From Treponema sp. (lineage in GTDB: Bacteria > Spirochaetota > Spirochaetia > Treponematales > Breznakiellaceae), in assembly GCA_009777995.1 (NCBI GenBank), contig WRKT01000003.1:1-64000 (forward strand): a DNA stretch of 64,000 nt, given 5' to 3'. The translations under genes and the position numbers were made by a program. Of the stretch, positions 16,758-24,707 are shown in pieces. How positions within the stretch are numbered: the stretch's first letter is position 1; every line of letters starts with the position of its first letter. The notes under the pieces are model-generated. The model worked only from the letters and a program-made list of their open reading frames with translations. It made no database searches and was not told the DNA's origin.

Positions 16758-17730
16758 GGCTTGCCTCCCAATTTTTATGGTACTTCCAGCAAGCTACGAT
16801 CCGGCCGGCCACATCGCAGGTTACCGGTTTTTCCCTTCTGCAAATATCTTTGGCATAGTTACATCTTGGGTTAAAAAGGCAGCCTTCGGGCATTTCACCC
16901 TGGGGCATCATACCCCTAATGGCTTTGAGTTTTTCATTTGAGTGCAGTTTGGGCATGGATCTTAGGAGTGCCTCGGTATATGGATGAAGGGGGTTCTGAA
17001 AGAGGTCATCGACAAGGGATTGCTCTGCAACCTTTCCTGCATACATTACGATTACCTCGTCTGCCATCTCGGCAATTACACCCATATTATGTGTAATCAT
17101 CACAACTGATGAATTAAATTTCACCATCATCTCTTTAATTAATTCGAGTATCTGTGCTTGTATGGTGACATCCAAGGCGGTGGTCGGCTCATCGCAGATG
17201 AGGATTTCAGGCTCACAACAGAGGGCCATTGCGATCATTACCCGCTGACGCATTCCGCCCGATAATTGATGGGGAAATTCATCCAAGCGCCTTTCTGCAT
17301 CCGGTATTTTTACCAGATTCATCATATCTATGGCACGTTCCCTTGCTTCGAATGCTGTAATACCTTTATGGAGCATGAGCGCTTCTGTGATCTGGCTGCC
17401 GACTGTATATACCGGGTTTAAGGAGGTCATTGGCTCCTGGAAGATCATTCCAATATCGCCGCCTCTTATGGCCCTCATTCTGGTCTCGGAAGCCTTAAGA
17501 AGGTCCTCGCCCTTGAATAAAACCTGACCGCCTTCGATTTTACTGACATCCTTTGGTGTAAGACGTAAAATTGACAGGCTTGTGACGCTTTTCCCGCTGC
17601 CTGACTCTCCGACTATGCCAAGAACTTGGCCTTTTTTGATATTGAAGGACACATCGTCAACGGCCTTTCCAATGCCTGCAGAGCTGTAGAAATAGGTTTT
17701 TAAGTTCTTTACTTCAAGAATTACTTCCAT
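16750..17730 (-). CDS. oppD: Oligopeptide ABC transporter ATPase, OppD-type (second copy)
   Basis: A 326-residue ABC ATPase from the ATG at 17730 (MEVILEVKNLKTYF); a GTG at 17748 is an alternative, and neither has a clear ribosome site. Walker A GESGSGKSV, signature LSGGMRQRVMIAMAL, Walker B ILICDEPTTALD, and the cysteine-containing C-terminus (CLFNPRCNYAKDIC, then VACWKYHK) define an OppD/DppD-type subunit. It forms an overlapping two-gene unit with the OppF-type gene and is divergent from oppA across a ~170-bp control region. Confidence 0.92.
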   Translation of the reverse strand: MEVILEVKNLKTYFYSSAGIGKAVDDVSFNIKKGQVLGIVGESGSGKSVTSLSILRLTPKDVSKIEGGQVLFKGEDLLKASETRMRAIRGGDIGMIFQEPMTSLNPVYTVGSQITEALMLHKGITAFEARERAIDMMNLVKIPDAERRLDEFPHQLSGGMRQRVMIAMALCCEPEILICDEPTTALDVTIQAQILELIKEMMVKFNSSVVMITHNMGVIAEMADEVIVMYAGKVAEQSLVDDLFQNPLHPYTEALLRSMPKLHSNEKLKAIRGMMPQGEMPEGCLFNPRCNYAKDICRREKPVTCDVAGRIVACWKYHKNWEASLE

Positions 17731-17808
17731 TTTATGGCCCAGTTTCACATAATTGTTTTATATTGTCTAGAGGGGGTGTATTGTTAGGGATAATTGTAAT
17801 TATTATTA

Positions 17809-17874
17809 TTGACAAGTGTTATATATGATGGTAAGGTTAACTGTTAACTTGCTCATAATTGCCCCAAGTTGGGG
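17809..17874 (+). promoter_or_regulatory. Candidate control region of oppA
   Basis: Between the divergent oppD and oppA genes lie a TTGACA hexamer at about 17809 without a good -10, an inverted repeat GTTAAC-T-GTTAAC (17836-17848) that could be an operator, and a short hairpin CCCC/GGGG (17862-17865 / 17871-17874) followed by an A/T run that leads into the oppA ribosome site (TTTGGAGGA). The hairpin could modulate oppA expression. No regulator gene is adjacent. Confidence 0.35.
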
Positions 17875-17900
17875 TAAAATATTTTTTTGGAGGATTTTTG

Positions 17901-19460
17901 ATGAGAAAAGTAATTTTCGTAGTCTTGGCTCTTGCTCTCGTCACCGGCATGGTATTTGCAGGCGGTGGACAGCAGCAGCAGCAGACCGGTGACAGGCCGG
18001 GCGTAGCCAGGAACAGAGCCACAGACCATTTGGTATGGGGCATGGGTTCTTCACCCGTAAACCTTGACCCCTCAGGGGCCAATGACACTGCATCGTCACA
18101 GCTTGCAAGGAATATCTTTGAAACCTTGGTTGTAATGGACGAAAACAATGCACCCACGATTCCGGGTCTTGCAGAAAGATGGGTATGGGATGATCCCACA
18201 AGGCTTAGGGTATTTATCAGGCAGAATGTAAGATTCCACAATAACGATATTCTAACAGCCAACGATGTTAAATTTACACTTGAAAGAGCAGCAGTATCCC
18301 CGCAGGTAGGCCATATAACCAATATGATCAACAGGGTAGATGTAATAAACAACAATGAAGCTGTAATCGTTCTTGACTATCCCTTTGTCCCCTTCCTTGC
18401 TCACCTTGCACACTCTGCAACAGGCATTGTTAACGAGAGGGCCGTAAGGGAAATGGGAGATGCCGCCTTTGGCCGTAACCCCGTAGGAACAGGCCCGATG
18501 CGTTTTGATAGCTGGATCACCGGTGTAAGTGTGGACCTTGTCCGCTTCGACGGCTACTGGGGTGGGCGCAAGGCATTACAGCGCGTAACCTTCCGCATTA
18601 TCCCCGATCCTTCAACAAGGCAGATCGCTCTTGAAACAGGTGAAATTGATGTTAACGGTGTTGCAGCACAGGACGTACCTCGTGTCTTGGCAAATCCTAA
18701 CTTACAGGTTTACCGCCGCTGGAATCTTGCAACCGAGTATATCGGTTATAATATGTCAAGGACCCCCTTTAATGATGTAAGAGTAAGGCAGGCAATAAAC
18801 TACGCCCTTGATAAAGAAGTAATTGCAAGGGTTGCATATCCTAATGTAGGTCGCCCGACTGCGGGCCCGATCAATACCATGGTTTGGGGATCAACAGCAG
18901 ATCAGCTCCAGCCCTTTGAGTATAATCAGGCAAGGGCAAGGCAGTTGCTGGCAGAAGCCGGATATCCGAATGGCTTTACCACACACATTCTCGTTTCTGA
19001 CGGTGGTGCATCCCGTATAGACGCTGCAGAAATTGCACAGAACATGCTTGCCCAAGTAGGTATTACAGCCACTGTAAGGATCCTTGAATGGGGAGCATTC
19101 CTTGATGCAACCGCACAGGGCGACATGGATATGTTCATTCTTGGTTGGGTAACCGTAACAGGCGATCCTGACTATGGTCTCCACCCGCTCTTCCACGTCG
19201 ATAACTTTGGCGCAAGGGGTAATCGCGGTTTCTATAATAACCCCAGGGTAAACACATTACTCGATCAGGGCAGACAGGAAACCAATCCTACCCAGAGAGC
19301 AGCAATATACCGTGAAGTTCAGCAGATAATTAGGGACGAAAGCCCCTGGATCTTCATCCAGGCAGGTGAAGTTGTAATGGCAGCTCATCCGGCTATGAGA
19401 GGCTTTGAACCAACTCCGGTTGGCTCACACGATGTCTTTAACGTCTATTTTGAATGGTAA
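17901..19460 (+). CDS. oppA: Oligopeptide ABC transporter substrate-binding protein
   Basis: The periplasmic binding component of a peptide importer (SBP family 5), 519 residues from the ATG at 17901, which has GGAGGA upstream. The first ~21 residues are a signal peptide (MRKVIFVVLALALVTGMVFA) followed by GGGQQQQQ. No lipobox cysteine is present, so it is not an ordinary lipoprotein. The body has the family features FETLVVMDENNAPTIPGLAERW, DVKFTLERA, and NDVRVRQAINYALDKE. It is followed by a strong hairpin and then oppB; this layout allows more binding protein than permease to be made. Confidence 0.93.
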   Translation: MRKVIFVVLALALVTGMVFAGGGQQQQQTGDRPGVARNRATDHLVWGMGSSPVNLDPSGANDTASSQLARNIFETLVVMDENNAPTIPGLAERWVWDDPTRLRVFIRQNVRFHNNDILTANDVKFTLERAAVSPQVGHITNMINRVDVINNNEAVIVLDYPFVPFLAHLAHSATGIVNERAVREMGDAAFGRNPVGTGPMRFDSWITGVSVDLVRFDGYWGGRKALQRVTFRIIPDPSTRQIALETGEIDVNGVAAQDVPRVLANPNLQVYRRWNLATEYIGYNMSRTPFNDVRVRQAINYALDKEVIARVAYPNVGRPTAGPINTMVWGSTADQLQPFEYNQARARQLLAEAGYPNGFTTHILVSDGGASRIDAAEIAQNMLAQVGITATVRILEWGAFLDATAQGDMDMFILGWVTVTGDPDYGLHPLFHVDNFGARGNRGFYNNPRVNTLLDQGRQETNPTQRAAIYREVQQIIRDESPWIFIQAGEVVMAAHPAMRGFEPTPVGSHDVFNVYFEW

Positions 19461-19472
19461 TTAATTAGACAG

Positions 19473-19500
19473 TGCCTGACCACTTATTAGTGGTCAGGCA
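19473..19500 (+). terminator. Attenuating hairpin between oppA and oppB
   Basis: TGCCTGACCACT (19473-19484) and AGTGGTCAGGCA (19489-19500) form a perfect 12-bp stem with a TATT loop, followed by ATTATTTTCT. It sits 12 bases after the oppA stop and 26 bases before oppB. It most likely terminates part of the transcripts or protects the oppA mRNA 3' end. Confidence 0.8.
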
Positions 19501-19526
19501 ATTATTTTCTCTAAACAGGTATATCC

Positions 19527-20453
19527 ATGCATAAATATATACTGAGACGGCTGGCATTATTGCTGCCGGTTCTGATTGGCGTAATATTGATTATTTTTAC
19601 GCTCGTTTATATCACCCCGGGTGATGCAGCGCAGATGATTTTAGGCGAGCAAGCGCAGGAAGATATGATTATTGCCCTGCGAGCCCAACTTGGCCTTGAC
19701 CAGCCCTTCCTTATTCAATTCGGGTACTATTTATCCAGAGTTGTCCGCCTTGATCTTGGAACTTCCTATTTAACAAGGCAACCCGTCTTCGTTGAAATTC
19801 GGGATCGATTCCCCACGACCATGTTGCTTGCAGCATTAAGCGTATTTGTTTCGGTTATTGTGGGTATCCCGATGGGCATACTTTGTGCAACTAAACGGGG
19901 TACCATATTCGATACTCTATCCCAGATACTGGGCCTTATCGCCCTTTCAATGCCAAACTTCTGGCTTGGACTAATGTTTATCCTGATATTTTCCCTGCGA
20001 CTGGGATGGCTCCCGGTCACGGGCTTCAATACCCCGTTACACTGGATCTTGCCAACCCTTACCATAGGCCTTTCCAGTGCCGGGTCGATAATGCGCTATA
20101 CCCGATCTTCCATGCTCGAAGTAATTCGACAGGACTATATGAGGACTGCAAGGGCAAAGGGGCAAAAAGAATCGGTTGTAATTTTGAGGCACGCTCTAAA
20201 GAATGCCCTAATCCCCGTAGTCACTGTTGTCGGTCTTATGTTCGGCGGAATGTTGGGAGGAGCGGTTTTAACAGAGACGGTTTTTGCCATTCCCGGTCTT
20301 GGGGCTTTTATGGTGGCATCAATTCGTACAAGGGACACCCCGATTATTCAGGGGGGTGTTTTAATGATGGCCACGGTTTTTACATTTGCAAATCTCCTGG
20401 TCGACATCCTTTACGCATATATAGATCCGCGAATCAGATCGCAGTATAAATAA
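19527..20453 (+). CDS. oppB: Oligopeptide ABC transporter permease
   Basis: A 308-residue inner-membrane permease of the OppB/DppB type. It has the N-terminal membrane segment (LALLLPVLIGVILIIFTLVYI), the family pattern TPGDAAQMILG, five further hydrophobic segments, and an EAA loop near YMRTARAKGQKESVVILRHALKN that contacts the ATPases. It pairs with OppC to form the channel. Six bases of TATATCC precede the ATG and a GG-containing site is weak. Transcription probably comes through the hairpin from oppA. Confidence 0.93.
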   Translation: MHKYILRRLALLLPVLIGVILIIFTLVYITPGDAAQMILGEQAQEDMIIALRAQLGLDQPFLIQFGYYLSRVVRLDLGTSYLTRQPVFVEIRDRFPTTMLLAALSVFVSVIVGIPMGILCATKRGTIFDTLSQILGLIALSMPNFWLGLMFILIFSLRLGWLPVTGFNTPLHWILPTLTIGLSSAGSIMRYTRSSMLEVIRQDYMRTARAKGQKESVVILRHALKNALIPVVTVVGLMFGGMLGGAVLTETVFAIPGLGAFMVASIRTRDTPIIQGGVLMMATVFTFANLLVDILYAYIDPRIRSQYK

Positions 20454-20462
20454 GGTGACTAT

Positions 20463-21347
20463 ATGGATACAGTAAAACGCAAAAAGAAACCCAGCCTTTA
20501 TACAGATATATGGAGGAGATTTCGCAGAAGTCCGCCTGCAATGATAGGCCTTATACTAATTGCCCTCTTGGTACTTGCTGCGATATTTGCAGAGTTCATT
20601 ACCCCGGAAGGACCTGACAATCAGGATTTTGCAAGAATGAATGTTCTTCCGATGCAAAGAGCGGACGTGGGTACCCTGCATATATTTGGTACTGATAACC
20701 TCGGAAGGGATCAGTTTACAAGGATTATTTACGGGGCAAGGACATCTTTACAGATTGGCTTTATAGTTGTGGGCATTGCAATGGTATTCGGAGTCCTGCT
20801 CGGCTCTATAGCAGGTTATTATGGCGGAGTCAGGGATACCATCATAATGCGTGTTGTTGACGTCTTCCTTGCAATACCGAATATCCTCTTAGCCATTGCA
20901 ATTGCTTCGGCCCTTGGACCGGGGATGTTCAATGTTATGATTGCCGTAGGAATAGGCTCCATCCCCGGTTATTCCAGAATGGTAAGGGCAGCAGTACTTA
21001 CAGTAAGGGAAAATGAGTTTGTGGAAGCAGCAAGGGCCATTGGCGGGAATGACGTTCGTATTATTCTAAGGCATATCATACCCAACTGTATGGCTCCCCT
21101 AATCGTACAGGCTACCCTCGGCCTTGCAGGATCGATTCTTGCAGCAGCGGGCCTTAGCTTTATCGGTCTTGGCGTTATGCCGCCAATCCCCGAATGGGGT
21201 TATATGCTTTCCCAGGGAAGGCGCTTCATCCGCGATTTCCCGCACCTGTCATTATATCCGGGTTTTGCCATAGTTATTGTAGTTCTTGCCTTTAATATGC
21301 TCGGTGATGGTCTTCGCGATGCCTTTGACCCAAAATTAAAGACCTAA
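20463..21347 (+). CDS. oppC: Oligopeptide ABC transporter permease
   Basis: A 294-residue OppC/DppC-type inner-membrane permease. It has a cytoplasmic N-terminus (KRKKKPSLYTDIWRRFRRSP), a first membrane span (AMIGLILIALLVLAAIFAEF), the conserved HIFGTDNLGRDQFTRIIYGAR stretch split around residue 70, and an EAA loop at FVEAARAIGGNDVRIILRHIIPN. Starts 9 bases after oppB, preceded by AAGGTG, and is followed by oppD after 9 bases. It completes the membrane channel of the oppABCDF operon. Confidence 0.93.
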   Translation: MDTVKRKKKPSLYTDIWRRFRRSPPAMIGLILIALLVLAAIFAEFITPEGPDNQDFARMNVLPMQRADVGTLHIFGTDNLGRDQFTRIIYGARTSLQIGFIVVGIAMVFGVLLGSIAGYYGGVRDTIIMRVVDVFLAIPNILLAIAIASALGPGMFNVMIAVGIGSIPGYSRMVRAAVLTVRENEFVEAARAIGGNDVRIILRHIIPNCMAPLIVQATLGLAGSILAAAGLSFIGLGVMPPIPEWGYMLSQGRRFIRDFPHLSLYPGFAIVIVVLAFNMLGDGLRDAFDPKLKT

Positions 21348-21356
21348 GGGAATAAT

Positions 21357-22322
21357 ATGAGTAACAATACACTGCTTGATATTAAGGACCTGACTATTCA
21401 TTATATAACCGATGATGGCACTGTCCGAGCTGTTAATAATCTGAGTTTTTCCATGGATAAGGGTGAAACTCTGGGCCTTGTTGGGGAAACAGGAGCGGGT
21501 AAAACTACAACAGCCCTCGGGCTCCTCCGGCTTGTTCCAAATCCACCGGGTAAGATCGTAAGCGGGGAAGTATGGGTTGACGGAGAGAATATCCTTAAAA
21601 TCCCCGAAGATAAGATGCGAAGCATCCGTGGGGAAAAGATCTCCATGATCTTCCAGGATCCAATGACAAGTTTGAACCCTGTTATGCCTGTTGTTGACCA
21701 GATTGCTGAAGTAATCTTGCTTCATGAAAAAGTTACAGCACTTGAGGCGAATAAAAAGGGTGAAGAAATGCTGATGCGTGTCGGGATCAAGCCGGAACGA
21801 GCAAAGGATTATCCGCACCAGTTCTCGGGCGGTATGCGACAGAGGGTTGTTATTGCAATAGCCCTTGCCTGTAATCCCGAGCTGCTCATTGCCGATGAGC
21901 CTACAACAGCACTCGACGTTACGATCCAGGCACAGGTTCTTATCCTAATGAAGAACCTAAAGAAAGAGTTCAATACCTCGATGATTATGATAACCCATGA
22001 TCTTGGCGTAGTTGCGGACATTTGTGATAAGGTTGCGATCATGTATGCAGGGAATATCGTTGAGTATGCAGAGAAGCGGGAGTTGTTTAAAAATCCGAAG
22101 CATCCGTATACAATTGGACTTTTCAATTCGCTCCCGGATATAAAGAAGGACGTAGAGAGCTTAAATCCGATTAAAGGAATAATGCCTGACCCGACAGATT
22201 TACCTGCAGGCTGTCCTTTCCATCCCCGTTGTGATCAGGTAAAACCTGAATGTTCGGCAACCGTGCCGCAAAATGTCGAGATCAAAGCCGACCATATCGT
22301 AAGATGTTTGCTTTATAAATAA
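21357..22322 (+). CDS. oppD: Oligopeptide ABC transporter ATPase
   Basis: A 321-residue ABC ATPase. Walker A GETGAGKTTT, signature FSGGMRQRVVIAIAL, Walker B LLIADEPTTALD, switch histidine in MITHDLGVVAD, and the C-terminal cysteine cluster (AGCPFHPRCDQVKPEC). It energises OppBC together with OppF. A GGAATAAT stretch lies before the ATG. It is clearly a different paralogue from the minus-strand OppD at 16750-17730, not a recent copy. Confidence 0.93.
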   Translation: MSNNTLLDIKDLTIHYITDDGTVRAVNNLSFSMDKGETLGLVGETGAGKTTTALGLLRLVPNPPGKIVSGEVWVDGENILKIPEDKMRSIRGEKISMIFQDPMTSLNPVMPVVDQIAEVILLHEKVTALEANKKGEEMLMRVGIKPERAKDYPHQFSGGMRQRVVIAIALACNPELLIADEPTTALDVTIQAQVLILMKNLKKEFNTSMIMITHDLGVVADICDKVAIMYAGNIVEYAEKRELFKNPKHPYTIGLFNSLPDIKKDVESLNPIKGIMPDPTDLPAGCPFHPRCDQVKPECSATVPQNVEIKADHIVRCLLYK

Positions 22323-22337
22323 GTAGAGGGTGATAAG

Positions 22338-23297
22338 ATGGCTGAAAAACTGCTGGAAGCTAAGAATCTAAAGAAGTATTTTAAGACCAAGAGAGGCATG
22401 CTCCATGCCGTTGACGACGTTGATTTTGTGATCAATAAGGGTGAAACTCTGGGTCTTGTTGGTGAATCCGGCTGCGGGAAATCCACCGTTGGCCGCACCT
22501 TGCTTCGTCTCCTTGATGCTACAGGAGGGGAAGTTATTTTTAATGGCGAAGACATTTTAAAGTACCCTAGGTCGAAGATGCGCAATTTACGCGAAAACAT
22601 GCAGATCGTTTTCCAAGATCCATTTTCTTCTCTTAACCCCCGCCAGAGCGTTTCAGAAATTATCGGTGAGCCCTTATTGATAAATAAGAAGACAGCAAAT
22701 AGAGCAGAATTGCGCAGTAAGGTACTCTCCCTTATGAGTACAGTTGGCCTTGCCGAGCGTTTGGAAAACTCTTATCCCCACGAATTGGATGGGGGAAGAA
22801 GGCAGCGTATCGGTGTTGCAAGAGCCCTGGCACTGAACCCGCAATTTATCGTAATGGACGAGCCGGTATCAGCCCTTGACGTTTCCATCCAGGCGCAGAT
22901 CCTGAATCTTATGGACAACCTACAGAAGGAGCTGGGTCTAACTTACCTCTTTATTTCGCACGATCTTGGTGTAATAAAGCATGTAAGCAATAATATTGCC
23001 GTAATGTACCTTGGTAAAATCGTAGAGATGTCCGACTATAAATCCCTCTTTGAAGACCCGTTGCACCCGTATACAAAGGCCCTGCTTTCGGCAATTCCGG
23101 TGCCTGATGTGGACGAGAAGCGGGAGCGGATTATCCTTGAAGGGGATGTGCCAAGCCCGATAGAACCGCCGCCCGGCTGCCGTTTTTACGGACGCTGCTT
23201 TGCCCGTATAGATAAGTGTAAGAATATTACACCGGAGCTCCAAACTATTTCTGAGGGCAGGCTCTGTGCCTGTCATATAGTGGAACCCAGGGCTTAG
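22338..23297 (+). CDS. oppF: Oligopeptide ABC transporter ATPase
   Basis: A 319-residue ABC ATPase. Walker A GESGCGKST and Walker B FIVMDEPVSALD are normal. The signature reads LDGGRRQRIGVARAL instead of LSGGQ; similar variants are known in the OppF family, so it is probably functional. The Opp-type C-terminal extension has GCRFYGRCFARIDKC. A ribosome site (AGAGGGTG) precedes the ATG. The next gene begins with TTG immediately after its stop. Confidence 0.92.
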   Translation: MAEKLLEAKNLKKYFKTKRGMLHAVDDVDFVINKGETLGLVGESGCGKSTVGRTLLRLLDATGGEVIFNGEDILKYPRSKMRNLRENMQIVFQDPFSSLNPRQSVSEIIGEPLLINKKTANRAELRSKVLSLMSTVGLAERLENSYPHELDGGRRQRIGVARALALNPQFIVMDEPVSALDVSIQAQILNLMDNLQKELGLTYLFISHDLGVIKHVSNNIAVMYLGKIVEMSDYKSLFEDPLHPYTKALLSAIPVPDVDEKRERIILEGDVPSPIEPPPGCRFYGRCFARIDKCKNITPELQTISEGRLCACHIVEPRA

Positions 23298-23657
23298 TTG
23301 AAACTGCTGCTTAAAGTATTCGCAATCTCTTTATCAATTAACCTGGTAACGAGTTTTTTGATGCTCCTTTTTTTTCTCTTTACAGGCAGACAGCCGATAC
23401 TCGATATGATTTTTAATGCGAACTTTTTTATTGGCGCATTAGTTATTATGGTTGGAATTTTCTTCCTTATTCTGCCAATGCGCCTCTTGTTTATGGCAAA
23501 TAAGCTGGTTGATCACACTACTTTCATGCAGCGTTTTGCTGAGGATCGTGAGCAAAAAAATGCCAAAGCCCATTATTTTGTTTTTGTCGGGATCATGGCA
23601 ATAATTGTTCCTGCTCTTATTCAGCTTATCATTTGGATCTTTGCAGGTTCCTCATAA
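23298..23657 (+). CDS. Small membrane protein of unknown function
   Basis: A 119-residue protein with three predicted membrane spans: about residues 3-28 (LLLKVFAISLSINLV onward), 42-70 (FFIGALVIMVGIFFLILPM) and 93-116 (FVFVGIMAIIVPALIQLIIWI), with a charged cytoplasmic-looking stretch between the last two (FAEDREQKNAKAH). The TTG start directly follows the oppF stop, so it depends on coupling. No family recognised. Its position suggests it is an accessory of the Opp operon or a bystander. Its stop overlaps that of the convergent receiver gene. Confidence 0.65.
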   Translation: MKLLLKVFAISLSINLVTSFLMLLFFLFTGRQPILDMIFNANFFIGALVIMVGIFFLILPMRLLFMANKLVDHTTFMQRFAEDREQKNAKAHYFVFVGIMAIIVPALIQLIIWIFAGSS

Positions 23658-24023
23658 AGAATGCTTTTCAATACATGCAATTAAATCCGGGGGATCAAAG
23701 GGTTTTAGGATATAGTCCACTGCACCAAGAGATCGGCCCTTTTCTTCATCTTGTGAGTCAGCCATTCCGGTTAAGAAAACTACAGGAATATGCTTTGAAT
23801 CCGGCGACGATTTAAGGATTTCTATGGCTTGGTAACCGTTCATTTCGGGCATATCTATGTCAAGAAGTATTAGAGCAGGTTTATTGTTTTCCAAAAGGGC
23901 AAAAAGTTTTGCTGCCGAGGGAGCTGTTGCTACTATATAATGATCCGAGAGAACATTTTTCCCTATTCGGAGGTTTGCAGGATTATCATCTACCAGAATG
24001 ACAAGTTTCTTCTCTTCTGCCAT
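23652..24023 (-). CDS. Single-domain response regulator (receiver only)
   Basis: A 123-residue receiver with all key residues: the acidic pair in VILVDDNPANLR, the phospho-acceptor Asp in LILLDIDMPEMNGY (about residue 55), Thr in VVFLTGM, and Lys in YILKPFDPPDL. No output domain, so it acts by protein contact or as a phosphate shuttle. GGAGAGAGC precedes the ATG. It is the last gene of the minus-strand kinase operon and a possible target or sink for the three hybrid kinases upstream. Confidence 0.92.
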   Translation of the reverse strand: MAEEKKLVILVDDNPANLRIGKNVLSDHYIVATAPSAAKLFALLENNKPALILLDIDMPEMNGYQAIEILKSSPDSKHIPVVFLTGMADSQDEEKGRSLGAVDYILKPFDPPDLIACIEKHSL

Positions 24024-24032
24024 GCTCTCTCC

Positions 24033-24662
24033 TTACTTATTTGCGTTTAAGAAATCCTCGATGGTTTTTACTGCACTATCAAATTCAGTCATAAGCACCT
24101 GATCCGATACCTTTTCAAGCAGTTCCTTAAACTTGGAATCAAGGTTCTTCCTGTCAAAATCGTTTAGAAAAAATTCAATTTCGGATGCATTTTTCGATTT
24201 TAATGCGTTAATAAGATCATTTAAGTAATCGGTGTTCAGAGTCTCTTTCTCATCATTCTCCGATTCCATGCTTTCCAGCTTTTCCAGAGCTATACGAATA
24301 TTTTTTGATAGTTCTGCAAGATTCTCAATAAAGATAAGGAGGTTTTTTTGCACAAGGGCGAGTTCCTTATTCTTTGCGGCGCTTTCAAGGTCTGCTGCCT
24401 GAGTGTATAAGCCCATAGCTCCAAGAGTGGCAGAAGCGCTTTTTAGGGCCTGTACTTGGGTTAATAGTGATGATATGTGTTTCTCGGGGAATTCGGTGCC
24501 CATATTTCCGTCTGCAAAGAGAAAAAACCTGAGCATGCGTAAACGCCCTTCCGCATCTCTTCGAAACATGGACAGAACACGGCAATAGCCTTCAATTGTA
24601 CCGCCGGTCATTGTAACACCTTGTTCTGTATCAACTCCCGGGATTTCTGGGATTTTACTCAT
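24033..24662 (-). CDS. Hpt-like protein lacking the phospho-accepting histidine
   Basis: A 209-residue protein from the ATG at 24662 (MSKIPEIPGVDTEQG), which has GAGGAG upstream; a TTG at 24680 would add six residues. It matches the C-terminal Hpt parts of the neighbouring kinases (GVxxxxGxxMTGG, then xxxALKSASAxxGA), but at the phosphorylation site it reads QVQALKSAS: Gln71 (codon CAG at 24450-24452) replaces the His of the kinases' HVHALKSAS and QVHALKSAC. Its last 60 residues also match the C-terminal tail of two of the kinases. Probably a docking or decoy protein rather than a phosphotransfer protein. Confidence 0.85.
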   Translation of the reverse strand: MSKIPEIPGVDTEQGVTMTGGTIEGYCRVLSMFRRDAEGRLRMLRFFLFADGNMGTEFPEKHISSLLTQVQALKSASATLGAMGLYTQAADLESAAKNKELALVQKNLLIFIENLAELSKNIRIALEKLESMESENDEKETLNTDYLNDLINALKSKNASEIEFFLNDFDRKNLDSKFKELLEKVSDQVLMTEFDSAVKTIEDFLNANK

Positions 24663-24707
24663 ATCTCCTCTATGATCCAATATTTTTGCAGATACGTCTA
24701 TAGTGGA

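Noticed and set aside
17862-17880. Hairpin before oppA called as an intrinsic terminator
   Set aside because: The core stem is only 4 GC pairs, extended by weak pairs, and the following A/T run leads directly into the ribosome site; listed only as a candidate control element.
22338-23297. Dead OppF because the ABC signature reads LDGGR
   Set aside because: This variant occurs in other OppF proteins and Walker A, Walker B and the switch His are intact.
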